From the NCBI GenBank assembly GCA_902563075.1, contig CACEWC010000001.1:62001-126000 (forward strand): a stretch of 64,000 bases of DNA, in the 5' to 3' direction. Both the position numbers and the translations under genes were made by a program. This document shows, piece after piece, positions 31,332-41,387 of the stretch. The notes under the pieces were generated by a model, which saw nothing but the letters and a program-made list of their open reading frames with translations, was not told the DNA's origin and ran no database searches. Source of the DNA: an uncultured Pelagibacteraceae bacterium. GTDB lineage: Bacteria; Pseudomonadota; Alphaproteobacteria; Pelagibacterales; Pelagibacteraceae. How positions within the stretch are numbered: position 1 is the first letter of the stretch; every line of letters starts with the position of its first letter.

Positions 31332-31883
31332 ATGTTTGATGAAAAATCACATAGCTTAAAAATGGATAAAGCTATTGAGGTATTCTCTAAAGAGTTATCA
31401 TCATTGAGAACCGGAAGAGCAAATGCAGCAATGTTAGATTTTGTTAAAGTTGATGTCTATGGTCAACAAATGCCAATTAATCAGGTTGGCAGCATAACAA
31501 CGCCTGAGCCAAGAATAATTAATATTCAAGTTTGGGACCAAAATAATGTGAACTTAGTAGATGCCGCTATTAAAAAATCAGAGCTTGGGTTAAATCCTCA
31601 AATTGATGGGCAATTAATTAGATTACCAATACCAGAATTAAATGAAGAAAGAAGAACAGAGCTTAAAAAATTAATTAAGTCTATGGGTGAAAAATGTAAA
31701 ATTTCAATTAGAAATATAAGAAGAGATGCTAATGAAGAATTAAAGAAACTTTTAAAATTAAAAGAAATTGGCGAAGATGAGGAAAAATCTTTTGAAAAAA
31801 ATGTTCAATTTATTACTGATAAACACATAAAAATTGTTGACGAAAAAATTGCAATTAAAGAAAAAGAAATAATGACAATATGA
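31332..31883 (+). CDS. frr: Ribosome recycling factor
   Basis: SLRTGRANAAMLDFVKVDVYGQQMPINQVGSITTPEPR, RNIRRDANEELKKL. Confidence 0.97.
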   Translation: MFDEKSHSLKMDKAIEVFSKELSSLRTGRANAAMLDFVKVDVYGQQMPINQVGSITTPEPRIINIQVWDQNNVNLVDAAIKKSELGLNPQIDGQLIRLPIPELNEERRTELKKLIKSMGEKCKISIRNIRRDANEELKKLLKLKEIGEDEEKSFEKNVQFITDKHIKIVDEKIAIKEKEIMTI

Positions 31884-32554
31884 ACCCTTTAAAACATGTA
31901 GCCATTATCATGGATGGTAATGGGCGGTGGGGTTTAAAGTATAAAAATTCAAGAAATGCTGGTCATAGAGCTGGCTTAAATACAGTAGAAAAAATTATAA
32001 AGGAAACTATCAAAAATAATATAAAATTTCTTACATTGTATGCTTTTTCAACAGAAAATTGGAAAAGACCAAAAAAAGAGATCAATTTTCTATTCAATCT
32101 TTTAGAAAATTTTCTTAAAGATAAAATAGAGGAGTTGAATAAACAAAAAATTAAATTAAAGATTATTGGTAAAAAAAATTTCTCGAGTAAATTAAATAAT
32201 CTATTAAACTTATCAGAAAAAAAAACCTCAAAAAATAAAAGACTTCAAATAAATTTAGCTTTAAATTATGGTTCAAAAACTGAGTTAATATTCGCATTCA
32301 AAGAATTAGCAAAAAATAAAGAGTCAATTAATGAAAAAAATTTAAAAAAATATTTACAGACAAAAGATATCCCAGATCCAGATATATTAATAAGGACAGG
32401 AAATACAAAAAGATTAAGTAACTTTTTATTATGGCAAGTTGCTTACTCAGAGATTTTTTTTGAAAAAAAATTATGGCCTGATTTTAATGAAAAAGATTAT
32501 TATAAGATAATCAAGAAATATATGAGTATAAAAAGAAATTTTGGAAAAATTTAA
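31880..32554 (+). CDS. uppS: Undecaprenyl diphosphate synthase
   Basis: HVAIIMDGNGRWG, AGHRAG, LYAFSTENWKRP, DPDILIRTGNTKRLSNFLLWQVAYSEIFF. Confidence 0.95.
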   Translation: MNPLKHVAIIMDGNGRWGLKYKNSRNAGHRAGLNTVEKIIKETIKNNIKFLTLYAFSTENWKRPKKEINFLFNLLENFLKDKIEELNKQKIKLKIIGKKNFSSKLNNLLNLSEKKTSKNKRLQINLALNYGSKTELIFAFKELAKNKESINEKNLKKYLQTKDIPDPDILIRTGNTKRLSNFLLWQVAYSEIFFEKKLWPDFNEKDYYKIIKKYMSIKRNFGKI

Positions 32555-33219
32555 TGGAAAAAGAACTTCAAAAAAGAATATTTAGTTCACTAGTGTTTGT
32601 TCCAATATCTCTCTTTTTTATTATTAAAGGAGCTTATTTTTTTAATTTTTTTATTTTAATTTGTTTAGCAGTCTCAATTTATGAATGGAATCATATGTCG
32701 AATAAAAAGGAGTATAAAATTCCAGGAATAATTTTTCTAATATTATCTTTTTATTCAGCATTTTTTTTTCGAAATGAATTTTACGGTGACTATCTATATT
32801 TTATTATCATTTTATTTATATGTATTTTTACAGATATTGGAGGATATACATTTGGTAAATTTTTTAAGGGACCCAAACTAACAAAAATAAGTCCTAAAAA
32901 AACTTATTCAGGAGTAGTTGGTGGATATTTGTTTTCAATCATTTTCATAACACTTTTTTTTAATAATTTGGATTTCATCTCAGAATTAACAAAAATAGAA
33001 GTTACACCTCAAGAACTTTCTTTTGAAAATTTTATTTTAACAATTTATGTATCAACAGCAAGCCAGTTAGGAGATATAATCGTTTCCTTCTTCAAGAGAA
33101 AATCTAATATCAAAGACACTGGAAAAATTATACCAGGTCATGGTGGTTTACTTGATAGAATTGATGGAATGATTTTTGCATACCCTGCAGCATATTTACT
33201 TTATAAAATTTTGATCTGA
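32554..33219 (+). CDS. cdsA: Phosphatidate cytidylyltransferase
   Basis: DIGGYTFGKFFKGPKLTKISPKKTYSG, SQLGDIIVSFFKRKSNIKDTGKIIPGHGGLLDRIDGM. Confidence 0.94.
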   Translation: MEKELQKRIFSSLVFVPISLFFIIKGAYFFNFFILICLAVSIYEWNHMSNKKEYKIPGIIFLILSFYSAFFFRNEFYGDYLYFIIILFICIFTDIGGYTFGKFFKGPKLTKISPKKTYSGVVGGYLFSIIFITLFFNNLDFISELTKIEVTPQELSFENFILTIYVSTASQLGDIIVSFFKRKSNIKDTGKIIPGHGGLLDRIDGMIFAYPAAYLLYKILI

Positions 33220-34382
33220 TGAGAAAAAAAATTGCAATATTGGGCTCAACTAGTTCTATTGGTAAGTCTTTACTTAATATAATTAAGAAAGATAAAAAAA
33301 ATTTTAAAATTGAATTATTAACAGCTAATACGAATTATAAAGATTTAATTGATCAAGCAAAAAAATTCAATGTTACGAATATAATTATAACCGATCCTGA
33401 TAGTTTCAAAAAAACAAAAATTATTTGTAAAAATAAAAAGATAAAAATTTTTCAAAACTTTGAAAGTTTGAAAAAAATTTTACCAAAAAAAGTTGATTAT
33501 GTAATGAGCGCTATTTCTGGAATAGGTGGATTATTACCAACTTATAAATTGATCAAACATACAAAATTAATTGCAATAGCAAATAAAGAGGCAATTGTAT
33601 GTGGTTGGTCGTTGATTAATAAGGAATTGAAAAAATATAAAACAAAATTTATTCCAGTTGACTCAGAACATTTTTCGATTTTTTCATTGTTGAAAGATAA
33701 CAATACTAATAACATCGAAAAGATTTACATAACTGCTTCAGGTGGACCATTTATTAATTTACCCAAAAGTCGATTTAATAAGATTAAATTAGTTGATGCA
33801 CTTAAACATCCAAATTGGAAAATGGGAAAAAAAATTACAATCGATTCAGCAACACTCATGAATAAAGTTTTTGAGGTTATTGAAGCTAAAAATATATTTA
33901 ATGTAAATTATAAAAAGATTTCAATATTAATACATCCTAAGTCATATGTTCATGCAATAATTAAATTTAAAAACGGTTTAATCAAAATTCTTACACATGA
34001 ACCTGACATGAAAATACCAATTTTCAATTCCATTTATTATAAATCAGATAAAAATCTTAAAACTAATTCTTTAAATTTTAGTATTTTGAATAATTTAAAT
34101 CTTAGAAATGTAGAAAAAAAAAAATTTCCATTAGTTAAAGTTCTTGAAAAATTGCCGAATCGATCATCTTTATACGAAACTGTTTTAATAACTATTAATG
34201 ATTATTTGGTAAACAAATTTCTATCAGAGAAAATTAATTTTAATGAACTTATTAAATTAATTTACAATATTTCTAATCTTAGGGAATTTCAAAAATTTAA
34301 GAAAATTCACCCAAAAAATGTAAAAGAAATATATAATTTAAGGAATTATGTTCATTTAAAATTGGATGCTTTGGGTATATAA
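33219..34382 (+). CDS. dxr: 1-deoxy-D-xylulose 5-phosphate reductoisomerase
   Basis: ILGSTSSIGKSLL, ANKEAIVCGW, VDSEHFSIFSLL, ITASGGPF, HPNWKMGKKITIDSATLMNKVFEVIEA. Confidence 0.95.
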   Translation: MRKKIAILGSTSSIGKSLLNIIKKDKKNFKIELLTANTNYKDLIDQAKKFNVTNIIITDPDSFKKTKIICKNKKIKIFQNFESLKKILPKKVDYVMSAISGIGGLLPTYKLIKHTKLIAIANKEAIVCGWSLINKELKKYKTKFIPVDSEHFSIFSLLKDNNTNNIEKIYITASGGPFINLPKSRFNKIKLVDALKHPNWKMGKKITIDSATLMNKVFEVIEAKNIFNVNYKKISILIHPKSYVHAIIKFKNGLIKILTHEPDMKIPIFNSIYYKSDKNLKTNSLNFSILNNLNLRNVEKKKFPLVKVLEKLPNRSSLYETVLITINDYLVNKFLSEKINFNELIKLIYNISNLREFQKFKKIHPKNVKEIYNLRNYVHLKLDALGI

Positions 34383-34393
34383 AGCCTCTAATC

Positions 34394-36637
34394 ATGATTA
34401 AGATTTTAATTAAATTTTTTATAATTTTTTATTTTTTATTTTCATCTACTTATGCTGAAATAGTTAAGAAATTTGAGATTTCAGGAAATCAAAGAATTTC
34501 CGATGAGACTATAATTATTTTTTCAGAAATAAAAATTAACGAAGAAATTGATAAATCAAAATTAAATAACATAATAAAAAATCTATATAAGACAAATTTC
34601 TTTAAAAATATTAGTTTAAAATTTGAAAATCAAATTTTGTATTTAGATGTTGTTGAAAATCCGATTATTCAGGATTTAGAAATCTTAGGTGTAAAAAAAC
34701 AATCTTTGGTTGAATTTTTAAAAGATAAGATGCAGTTATCTGCAATGAAGTCTTTTGACGAGGAACTGTTGGCGGCAGATTTAGATCTTATAAATAATAT
34801 TTTAAAAACTAATGGATATTATTTTACAAATATTTCCACCTCAAAAAACTTAGATCCAAAATTGAATACTATAAATTTGAAGATTAACATTGAATTGGGT
34901 GAAAAAGCTAAAATTAAAAAAATAATTTTTCTCGGTGAAAAAATTTTTAAAGATAAAAGATTAAAAGAAATTATAGCTTCAGAAGAACACAAATTTTGGA
35001 AGTTTATTTCTAGAAATGTCTACATTAATCAAGAACTGATAAATTTAGATAAACGATTATTAGAGAACTATTTTAAAGATAATGGTTATTACAGTGTAAA
35101 AATCGAAAACTCATTTGTAGAATTTGATAAGAATTCAAATTTTAATTTGATCTTTAATATTATTCCAGGTAAAAAATTCTTCTTCAATGACTTCGCATTA
35201 AATCTACCTTCTAATTATGATAAAAATTTATTCACTCCTATTACAAAAAAATTTTCTAAATTTAAGGGTGATGCTTATTCTTTATTAAAAGTAAATGCTA
35301 TTTTAGATGATATAAATGGTATTGCATTAAGTAAACAGTATGAATTCATTAACGCATCAGTGAATGAAGAAATTGTTGATAATAAGATTAATTTTACAAT
35401 TAATGTTTCTGAAAGTGAAAAATTTTATGTTGAGAAAATAAATATAAGAGGAAATTTTGCTACTCTTGAGGAAGTAATTAGAAATAATTTGATAGTTGAT
35501 GAGGGAGATCCTTTTAATGAAATATTGTTCAATAAATCAATAAATAATGTTCAAAGTTTAGGTATATTTAAAAAAGTTAAATCAAATATAAGTGAAGGCA
35601 CTTCTAAAAACTTTAAAATAATTGATATAGATGTTGAGGAAAGACCCACTGGAGAAATTTCATTATCAGCTGGTTTTGGTACAAGTGGAGAAACAATTGG
35701 TGGAGGAATAAGGGAAAATAATTTTTTAGGTAAGGGTATTAAACTAGACACAAACTTAGAAATAAGCGCTGAGACAATCAAGGGTAAATTTGTTTATGCA
35801 AAGCCTAATTTTAATTATAGTGATAATACTTTGTTTACATCAATTAAAAGCTCTACATCTGATTATTTAACAGAGTCGGGCTATAAAACTTCAGAAATTG
35901 GTTTTTCGTTAGGGACAAAATTTGAACAATTTCAAAATATATATTTGAGTCCAGAAATAGATTTCCTTATTGAGGACTTAGAAACTTCAAGCAAAGCCTC
36001 TAGTACTTTAAAAAAACAAGAGGGTTCATATAACGATTTATATTTCAATTACTCTATAAATCAGGACTTAAGAGACAAAAAATTTAGGACTGAGGATGGT
36101 TATCAAACTTTCTTTACTCAAGAAATACCAATTATTTCTGATAATGCAGAATTTTCTAATGCATTTGAGGTCTCAAAATTCAAAAAATTTTCAACCAAAT
36201 CAAAATCAGTTGGAAAAATTAGTTTGTATGCCAAAACAATAACAGGCCTTAGTGATGATGTAAGAATCTCAAAAAGACTTAATATTCCTTCATATAGATT
36301 AAGAGGTTTTGAAAAAGGTAAAATAGGCCCCGTTGAAAATAGTGATTATATTGGAGGCAATCATATATCCGCACTTAACTTATCAGCCAGTATACCTAAT
36401 ATTTTAGAGGGACTAGATAATTTGGATGTGGGTATTTTCTTTGATGCAGCTAATGTATGGGGTGTGGATTATGATAGTACAATTGATGATAAGAGCACTA
36501 TAAGATCTTCTACCGGTGTTGCACTTAATTTAATGACGCCGATAGGTCCCTTAAGTTTTTCATTTGCAAATGCACTGACAAAAGCTTCCTCAGATAAAAC
36601 TGAAACATTTAGATTTAATTTAGGAACTCAATTTTAA
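34394..36637 (+). CDS. bamA: Outer membrane protein assembly factor BamA (POTRA repeats plus barrel)
   Basis: Signal peptide, repeated POTRA-like segments, IGPLSFSFANAL...FRFNLGTQF C-terminal barrel ending in F. Confidence 0.92.
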   Translation: MIKILIKFFIIFYFLFSSTYAEIVKKFEISGNQRISDETIIIFSEIKINEEIDKSKLNNIIKNLYKTNFFKNISLKFENQILYLDVVENPIIQDLEILGVKKQSLVEFLKDKMQLSAMKSFDEELLAADLDLINNILKTNGYYFTNISTSKNLDPKLNTINLKINIELGEKAKIKKIIFLGEKIFKDKRLKEIIASEEHKFWKFISRNVYINQELINLDKRLLENYFKDNGYYSVKIENSFVEFDKNSNFNLIFNIIPGKKFFFNDFALNLPSNYDKNLFTPITKKFSKFKGDAYSLLKVNAILDDINGIALSKQYEFINASVNEEIVDNKINFTINVSESEKFYVEKINIRGNFATLEEVIRNNLIVDEGDPFNEILFNKSINNVQSLGIFKKVKSNISEGTSKNFKIIDIDVEERPTGEISLSAGFGTSGETIGGGIRENNFLGKGIKLDTNLEISAETIKGKFVYAKPNFNYSDNTLFTSIKSSTSDYLTESGYKTSEIGFSLGTKFEQFQNIYLSPEIDFLIEDLETSSKASSTLKKQEGSYNDLYFNYSINQDLRDKKFRTEDGYQTFFTQEIPIISDNAEFSNAFEVSKFKKFSTKSKSVGKISLYAKTITGLSDDVRISKRLNIPSYRLRGFEKGKIGPVENSDYIGGNHISALNLSASIPNILEGLDNLDVGIFFDAANVWGVDYDSTIDDKSTIRSSTGVALNLMTPIGPLSFSFANALTKASSDKTETFRFNLGTQF

Positions 36638-37155
36638 TGAAGTTCTTTTTTGCGAAAATATTCCTTGTATTTTTGCTAGTAGAAGTATCGGCTGCTAATG
36701 AAAATATTAGATTTATAAATATTAATTATATTGTAAACAATTCAGAAGCAGGAAAAACTTTGAATAAGATTATAGAAAATAAAAGTAAAAAAATAAAGTC
36801 AGAATTGAACGATTTAGGTAAAAAAATTGAAACTAAAAAAGAGAAAATAATTTCTCAAAAAAATATACTTAAAAAAGATGAATATGAAAATTTAGTAAAA
36901 AATTATGAAGATGAGGTTAAAAAATTTAATAATATTAGATTAAAGAGAAATGAAGACTTTAATAAATATAGAATAAACTCTCAAAAAAAAATCATTGAAG
37001 CTTTAAATCCTATTATTACAGCTTTTCTTGAAAAAGAGTCTGTGAAGATTTTATTACAAAAAGAACAAATAATTTTTGGAGATAAAGAATTAGATATCAC
37101 TGAAGAAGTTCTTATAATATTTAATGATAAGCATAAAAAAATTAAATTTGAGTAA
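36637..37155 (+). CDS. skp: OmpH/Skp family periplasmic chaperone
   Basis: Signal peptide, 172 aa, coiled-coil K/E-rich, directly downstream of bamA. Confidence 0.7.
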   Translation: MKFFFAKIFLVFLLVEVSAANENIRFININYIVNNSEAGKTLNKIIENKSKKIKSELNDLGKKIETKKEKIISQKNILKKDEYENLVKNYEDEVKKFNNIRLKRNEDFNKYRINSQKKIIEALNPIITAFLEKESVKILLQKEQIIFGDKELDITEEVLIIFNDKHKKIKFE

Positions 37156-37161
37156 AAATTG

Positions 37162-37614
37162 ATGACTAAAGATAGGTTAACAAAATCTGAAATAATTGAA
37201 CTGTTGCCTCATAGGGAGCCAATGTTACTTATAGATGAATTGATTAATATAAAGCATCTTCATTCAGCAACAGCAATAATGAATGTTAAAAAAAATTCAT
37301 TTTATGTAGATGGACATTTTCCAGGTAACCCAGTTTTGCCAGGCGTTTTAATTGTAGAGGCTTTTGGTCAAGCTGCTGCTGCTTTGACTGCTCATGGTAT
37401 AGATAAAAAAGAATACGACGATAAATTAGTTTTTTTAATGAGTGTTGAAAAGGCAAGATTTAGAAATCCTGTAATACCTGATTGTAAACTTGAATTGAAT
37501 ATTGAAGCCATAAGATCTCATGGCAGAGTTTGGAAATATAAAGGAGAGGCCTTTGTAAATGGTAAAAAAATGTCAGATGCTCAATGGTCAGCCACAATTG
37601 TTGATAGGAAATAA
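37162..37614 (+). CDS. fabZ: 3-hydroxyacyl-ACP dehydratase FabZ
   Basis: LLPHREPMLLIDEL, DGHFPGNPVLPGVLIVEAFGQAAA. ATG 37162 preferred over TTG 37159. Confidence 0.95.
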   Translation: MTKDRLTKSEIIELLPHREPMLLIDELINIKHLHSATAIMNVKKNSFYVDGHFPGNPVLPGVLIVEAFGQAAAALTAHGIDKKEYDDKLVFLMSVEKARFRNPVIPDCKLELNIEAIRSHGRVWKYKGEAFVNGKKMSDAQWSATIVDRK

Positions 37615-37668
37615 TTAGCAATAAATCTTGATAAGCTTTTAAAGTAAGTTTTGATATTAAACTTATTG

Positions 37669-38646
37669 ATGATAAATCCATTTTTTAAAAATACAGGCCC
37701 TCATAGTATAAATTTTTTGTTAAAGGCAATTAATTTTAAAAAAGACAATTTTCCTGACGATAAAATTACAGATATAAAAGATCTTAATTCATCTCAAAAA
37801 GATCAAATAACTTTTCTTCACTCAAAAAAATATAGCGATTATGCAAAAAAAACAAAAGCTTCTTACTGCCTTACATCTGAAAATTTTAAATCTTTTTTAC
37901 CAAATAACTGCAAAGCTATAATTACCGATAAAGTTTTATTGCATACTGCTCTAATAACAAAAATTTTCTATCCTGACTCTATTACTGATGATTATGATAA
38001 CACAGTAAAAGATATAATTGAGACTGAATTTAAAGATAAAGTTAAGTTTGGAAAAAATGTTCTTATTGGTGAAAATGTAAAGATTGGTGCAAATTGTTTA
38101 ATTGGTCATAATTCAATAATAGAGAAAAATGTGAATATAGGTGACAATTGTTCTATAGGATCAAATGTAATTATTAGAAATTCATTAATCAAGAATAATG
38201 TTCACATTTTAGATGGTTGTGTAATTGGAAAAAAAGGATTTGGTTTTTTTCCAAATAAAAACTCAAATTTTAGGTACCCCCAAATAGGTATTGTAATTAT
38301 CGAAGATAATGTTGAAATAGGCTGTGGGTCTACGATAGATAGAGGTTCTCTTTCAAACACAATTATAGGAAAAAATACTTTTTTAGATAATCAAATACAT
38401 GTGGCTCACAACGTTAAAATTGGTGAGAATTGTATTATTGCTGGACAAGTAGGTTTTGCTGGAAGTTCAACTTTAGGCAACAATGTTATGATTGGGGGTC
38501 AGGCAGGCATTTCAGGACATCTTAAGATTGGCAATAATGTGCAAATAGGTGGAGGCAGTGGGGTTATAAAAAATATTCCTGATAATTCTAAAGTGATGGG
38601 CTATCCAGCTAAAGATTTAAAAAATTTTGTTAGGGAAAATAAATGA
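37669..38646 (+). CDS. lpxD: UDP-3-O-acylglucosamine N-acyltransferase
   Basis: Hexapeptide repeats; GSTIDRGSLSNTIIGKNTFLDNQIHVAHNVKIGENCIIAGQVGFAGS; ATG 37669 chosen. Confidence 0.93.
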   Translation: MINPFFKNTGPHSINFLLKAINFKKDNFPDDKITDIKDLNSSQKDQITFLHSKKYSDYAKKTKASYCLTSENFKSFLPNNCKAIITDKVLLHTALITKIFYPDSITDDYDNTVKDIIETEFKDKVKFGKNVLIGENVKIGANCLIGHNSIIEKNVNIGDNCSIGSNVIIRNSLIKNNVHILDGCVIGKKGFGFFPNKNSNFRYPQIGIVIIEDNVEIGCGSTIDRGSLSNTIIGKNTFLDNQIHVAHNVKIGENCIIAGQVGFAGSSTLGNNVMIGGQAGISGHLKIGNNVQIGGGSGVIKNIPDNSKVMGYPAKDLKNFVRENK

Positions 38647-39419
38647 TAGATAAAACGGCTATAATTAACGAAAATGCAAAAGTTCATTCAAGTGCTACGA
38701 TTGGACCATACACTATCATAGGTCCCAATGTAGAAATTGGAGAGAATACAGAGATCCAATCACATGTAAGCATAACTGGAAATACTAAAATTGGAAAAGG
38801 AAATAAAATTTATCCATTTGTTTCAATTAATGACCCTCAAGACTTAAAATATAGTGGCGAAGAAACAAGTTTAGTTATTGGGGATAATAATAAAATAAGA
38901 GAATATGTAACAATAAATCCTGGAACAATTGGTGGTGGAGGTAAGACTATAATTGGTAATAATTGTTTATTTATGATTTCATCTCACATAGCTCATGATT
39001 GTCAGGTAGGTAATAATGTTATCATTGCGAACAATGTGCCTTTAGGAGGTCATGCTATTATTGAGGATAACGTTGTTATAGGTGGAAATTCTGCTGTTCA
39101 ACAGTTTACAAGAATTGGTAAAATGGCAATGATTGGAGGAATGACAGGAGTACTACATGATGTTATTCCTTATGGATTATCGACAGGAAATAGAAATTCA
39201 TTACAGGGATTAAATCTAATAGGCTTGAGAAGAGCTAAATTTGAAAATAAGGATATTTTAGGATTAAGCGAGGCGTATAAGGAGATTTTCGCCACCAAAA
39301 ATATTAATGAAAATATAAGTAAATTAAATAGCTCATTTCAGGAAAATCCATTAGTTAAAGAGGTAATAGAATTTATTACTAAGGATAAAAAAAGATCTAT
39401 TTGTACACCATTTTCATAA
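38643..39419 (+). CDS. lpxA: UDP-N-acetylglucosamine O-acyltransferase
   Basis: ATIGPYTIIGPNVEIGE, VTINPGTIGGGGKTIIGNNCLFMISSHIAHDCQVGNNVI, LIGLRRAKF. Confidence 0.95.
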   Translation: MIDKTAIINENAKVHSSATIGPYTIIGPNVEIGENTEIQSHVSITGNTKIGKGNKIYPFVSINDPQDLKYSGEETSLVIGDNNKIREYVTINPGTIGGGGKTIIGNNCLFMISSHIAHDCQVGNNVIIANNVPLGGHAIIEDNVVIGGNSAVQQFTRIGKMAMIGGMTGVLHDVIPYGLSTGNRNSLQGLNLIGLRRAKFENKDILGLSEAYKEIFATKNINENISKLNSSFQENPLVKEVIEFITKDKKRSICTPFS

Positions 39420-39420
39420 A

Positions 39421-40215
39421 ATGATAGGATTAATTTTTGGTGATACAGATTTTCCAAATAAAATACTTAAAACAATAAAGAAAAGAAAAATAAAGTACTT
39501 AATAATAGATTTATCTAAATCAAAAAGATTTAAAAAAGAGAGTAAATCTTATTCAGTTTCTATAGGTCAATTTGGCAAAATGATTAATATTCTTAAGGAA
39601 AATACCTGTAAAAGAGTCTTATTTGCAGGAAAAGTTAACAAACCAAACTTTTCTAAGTTAAAACTAGATTTTAAAGGAATTTATTATATTCCAAGAGTTA
39701 TTAAAGCATCGAAACTTGGTGATGCTGCAATTTTAAGAGAGATAATAAAAATATTAGCTCAAAATCAGATAAAAACTGAAAATTCACTTAAATTTAATCC
39801 AGAGCTTACTCTCAAAAAGGGTAATTATTCAAAGATTAAGCCCAATAATAAGGATCAGTCAGACATTAGAAAAGCAATCAAAACGCTAAATAGTTTAAAA
39901 GAGTACAATTATAGTCAGGGAGTAGTGGTCAGAAATAAAAAAATAGTTTCAATAGAGGGAAAAGGTGGAACAAAAAAAATGCTTGAAAAAAGCAAAAGTA
40001 AAAAATTTAGAAACCATGGTGTTTTAGTTAAGTTTCCAAAAAAAAAACAGGATCTCAGAGTTGACTTACCTACCATTGGTTTAAAAACGTTGAAACAAAG
40101 TAAGACAGCTGGATTAAAAGGTATTGTTGTAAAAAGTAAACAACATGTATTTTTAGACAAAAATAAATGTATTAGTTTTGCTAATAAAAATAAGATGTTT
40201 ATTTCAGTGAAATGA
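39421..40215 (+). CDS. lpxI: UDP-2,3-diacylglucosamine pyrophosphatase LpxI (DUF1009)
   Basis: KRVLFAGKVNKPNFSKLKLD, GDAAILREII, DLPTIGLKTLKQSKTAGLKGIVVKSKQ; between lpxA and lpxB. Confidence 0.88.
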   Translation: MIGLIFGDTDFPNKILKTIKKRKIKYLIIDLSKSKRFKKESKSYSVSIGQFGKMINILKENTCKRVLFAGKVNKPNFSKLKLDFKGIYYIPRVIKASKLGDAAILREIIKILAQNQIKTENSLKFNPELTLKKGNYSKIKPNNKDQSDIRKAIKTLNSLKEYNYSQGVVVRNKKIVSIEGKGGTKKMLEKSKSKKFRNHGVLVKFPKKKQDLRVDLPTIGLKTLKQSKTAGLKGIVVKSKQHVFLDKNKCISFANKNKMFISVK

Positions 40216-41345
40216 AAAAAATTTTTATATTAACAGGTGAACCTTCAGGAGATAAATTAGCATCAACTGTAATTACAAAGCTTCAACAAAGTCACTCAGA
40301 TATAGAATATTTAAGCGTTGGAGGTTCTCATTTAAATAAACTTGGCATCAAATCAATATATGATCTTAAAGAAATAACTTATATTGGTTTTACTAGTGTT
40401 ATTCTGAATTTATTTAAAATCAGAAATAAAATTAACGAAACTGTAAATAAAATAATTGAATTTAATCCTGATATTCTTTTTAGTGTAGATAGCCCAGATT
40501 TTACCCTTAGAGTTGCTGAAAAAGTAAAAAGTATCAATCCTAATATTAAAACAATACATTATGTTGCACCACAAGTATGGGTATGGAGAGAGGGCAGGGT
40601 TAAGAATTTTAAAAAGTTTTTAGACCACGTTTTATTACTATTCAATTTTGAAAAAAAATACTTTGATAAAGAAAATATTAAAAATACTTTTGTTGGTCAT
40701 CCATTACTTGAAAGTAAAGAGAATGTAAAAACAGATCTATCAAGTATGATTGATGACAATAAAAAAATTATATCTTTATTCGCTGGAAGCCGTACATCTG
40801 AAACGAACATTCTTTTACCAATCTTAATAGATTTTATTAAATTAATGAATGAAAAATTTAATAAATATGATTTTGTTTTTCATGCAACTAATCAAAGTAA
40901 AGATTTAATAAAAAACGAGATAAAAAAAAAGGATTTTAGTAATGTTGAAGTCATATCTGATGAAAAAATTAAAACTCAGATATTATCAAACTCTACATTT
41001 GCTGTAGCAAAATCTGGAACAGTTTCTTTGGAAATATGTAATTTAAAGATACCATCGATTATCATCTATAAAATGAATTTTATAAATTTTTTAATCGTAA
41101 AATTTTTAGTTAAAACAAAATTTGCAAATATAATTAACATTATAAATCAAAAAGAAGTTATTCCTGAATTAATTCAAAAAGAATGTAATGCAAAAGAAAT
41201 TTTTAGATCTGTTGTTTATTTTCTAAAAAATCCAGATTTAATGAAAAAACAAATTAATGAAGTAAATAATACCTTAGATGAAATTAAGTCTAAAACTTCG
41301 TCATCTATGGAAGCCTCATTAATTTTACAGAAATATCTATCTTAA
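40212..41345 (+). CDS. lpxB: Lipid-A-disaccharide synthase
   Basis: ILTGEPSGDKLAS, SVDSPDFTLRVA, HYVAPQVWVWREGRVK, LFAGSRTSE. Confidence 0.95.
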   Translation: MKKIFILTGEPSGDKLASTVITKLQQSHSDIEYLSVGGSHLNKLGIKSIYDLKEITYIGFTSVILNLFKIRNKINETVNKIIEFNPDILFSVDSPDFTLRVAEKVKSINPNIKTIHYVAPQVWVWREGRVKNFKKFLDHVLLLFNFEKKYFDKENIKNTFVGHPLLESKENVKTDLSSMIDDNKKIISLFAGSRTSETNILLPILIDFIKLMNEKFNKYDFVFHATNQSKDLIKNEIKKKDFSNVEVISDEKIKTQILSNSTFAVAKSGTVSLEICNLKIPSIIIYKMNFINFLIVKFLVKTKFANIINIINQKEVIPELIQKECNAKEIFRSVVYFLKNPDLMKKQINEVNNTLDEIKSKTSSSMEASLILQKYLS

Positions 41346-41387
41346 TTTTCTTGAAATAAAATTTTTTTTAAGTTTAATTATTTTTTT

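Noticed and set aside
38040-39180. Apparent tandem repeats (isoleucine/glycine/asparagine periodicity) in lpxD-lpxA
   Set aside because: They are the hexapeptide left-handed beta-helix repeats expected in both acyltransferases, not DNA repeats or CRISPR.
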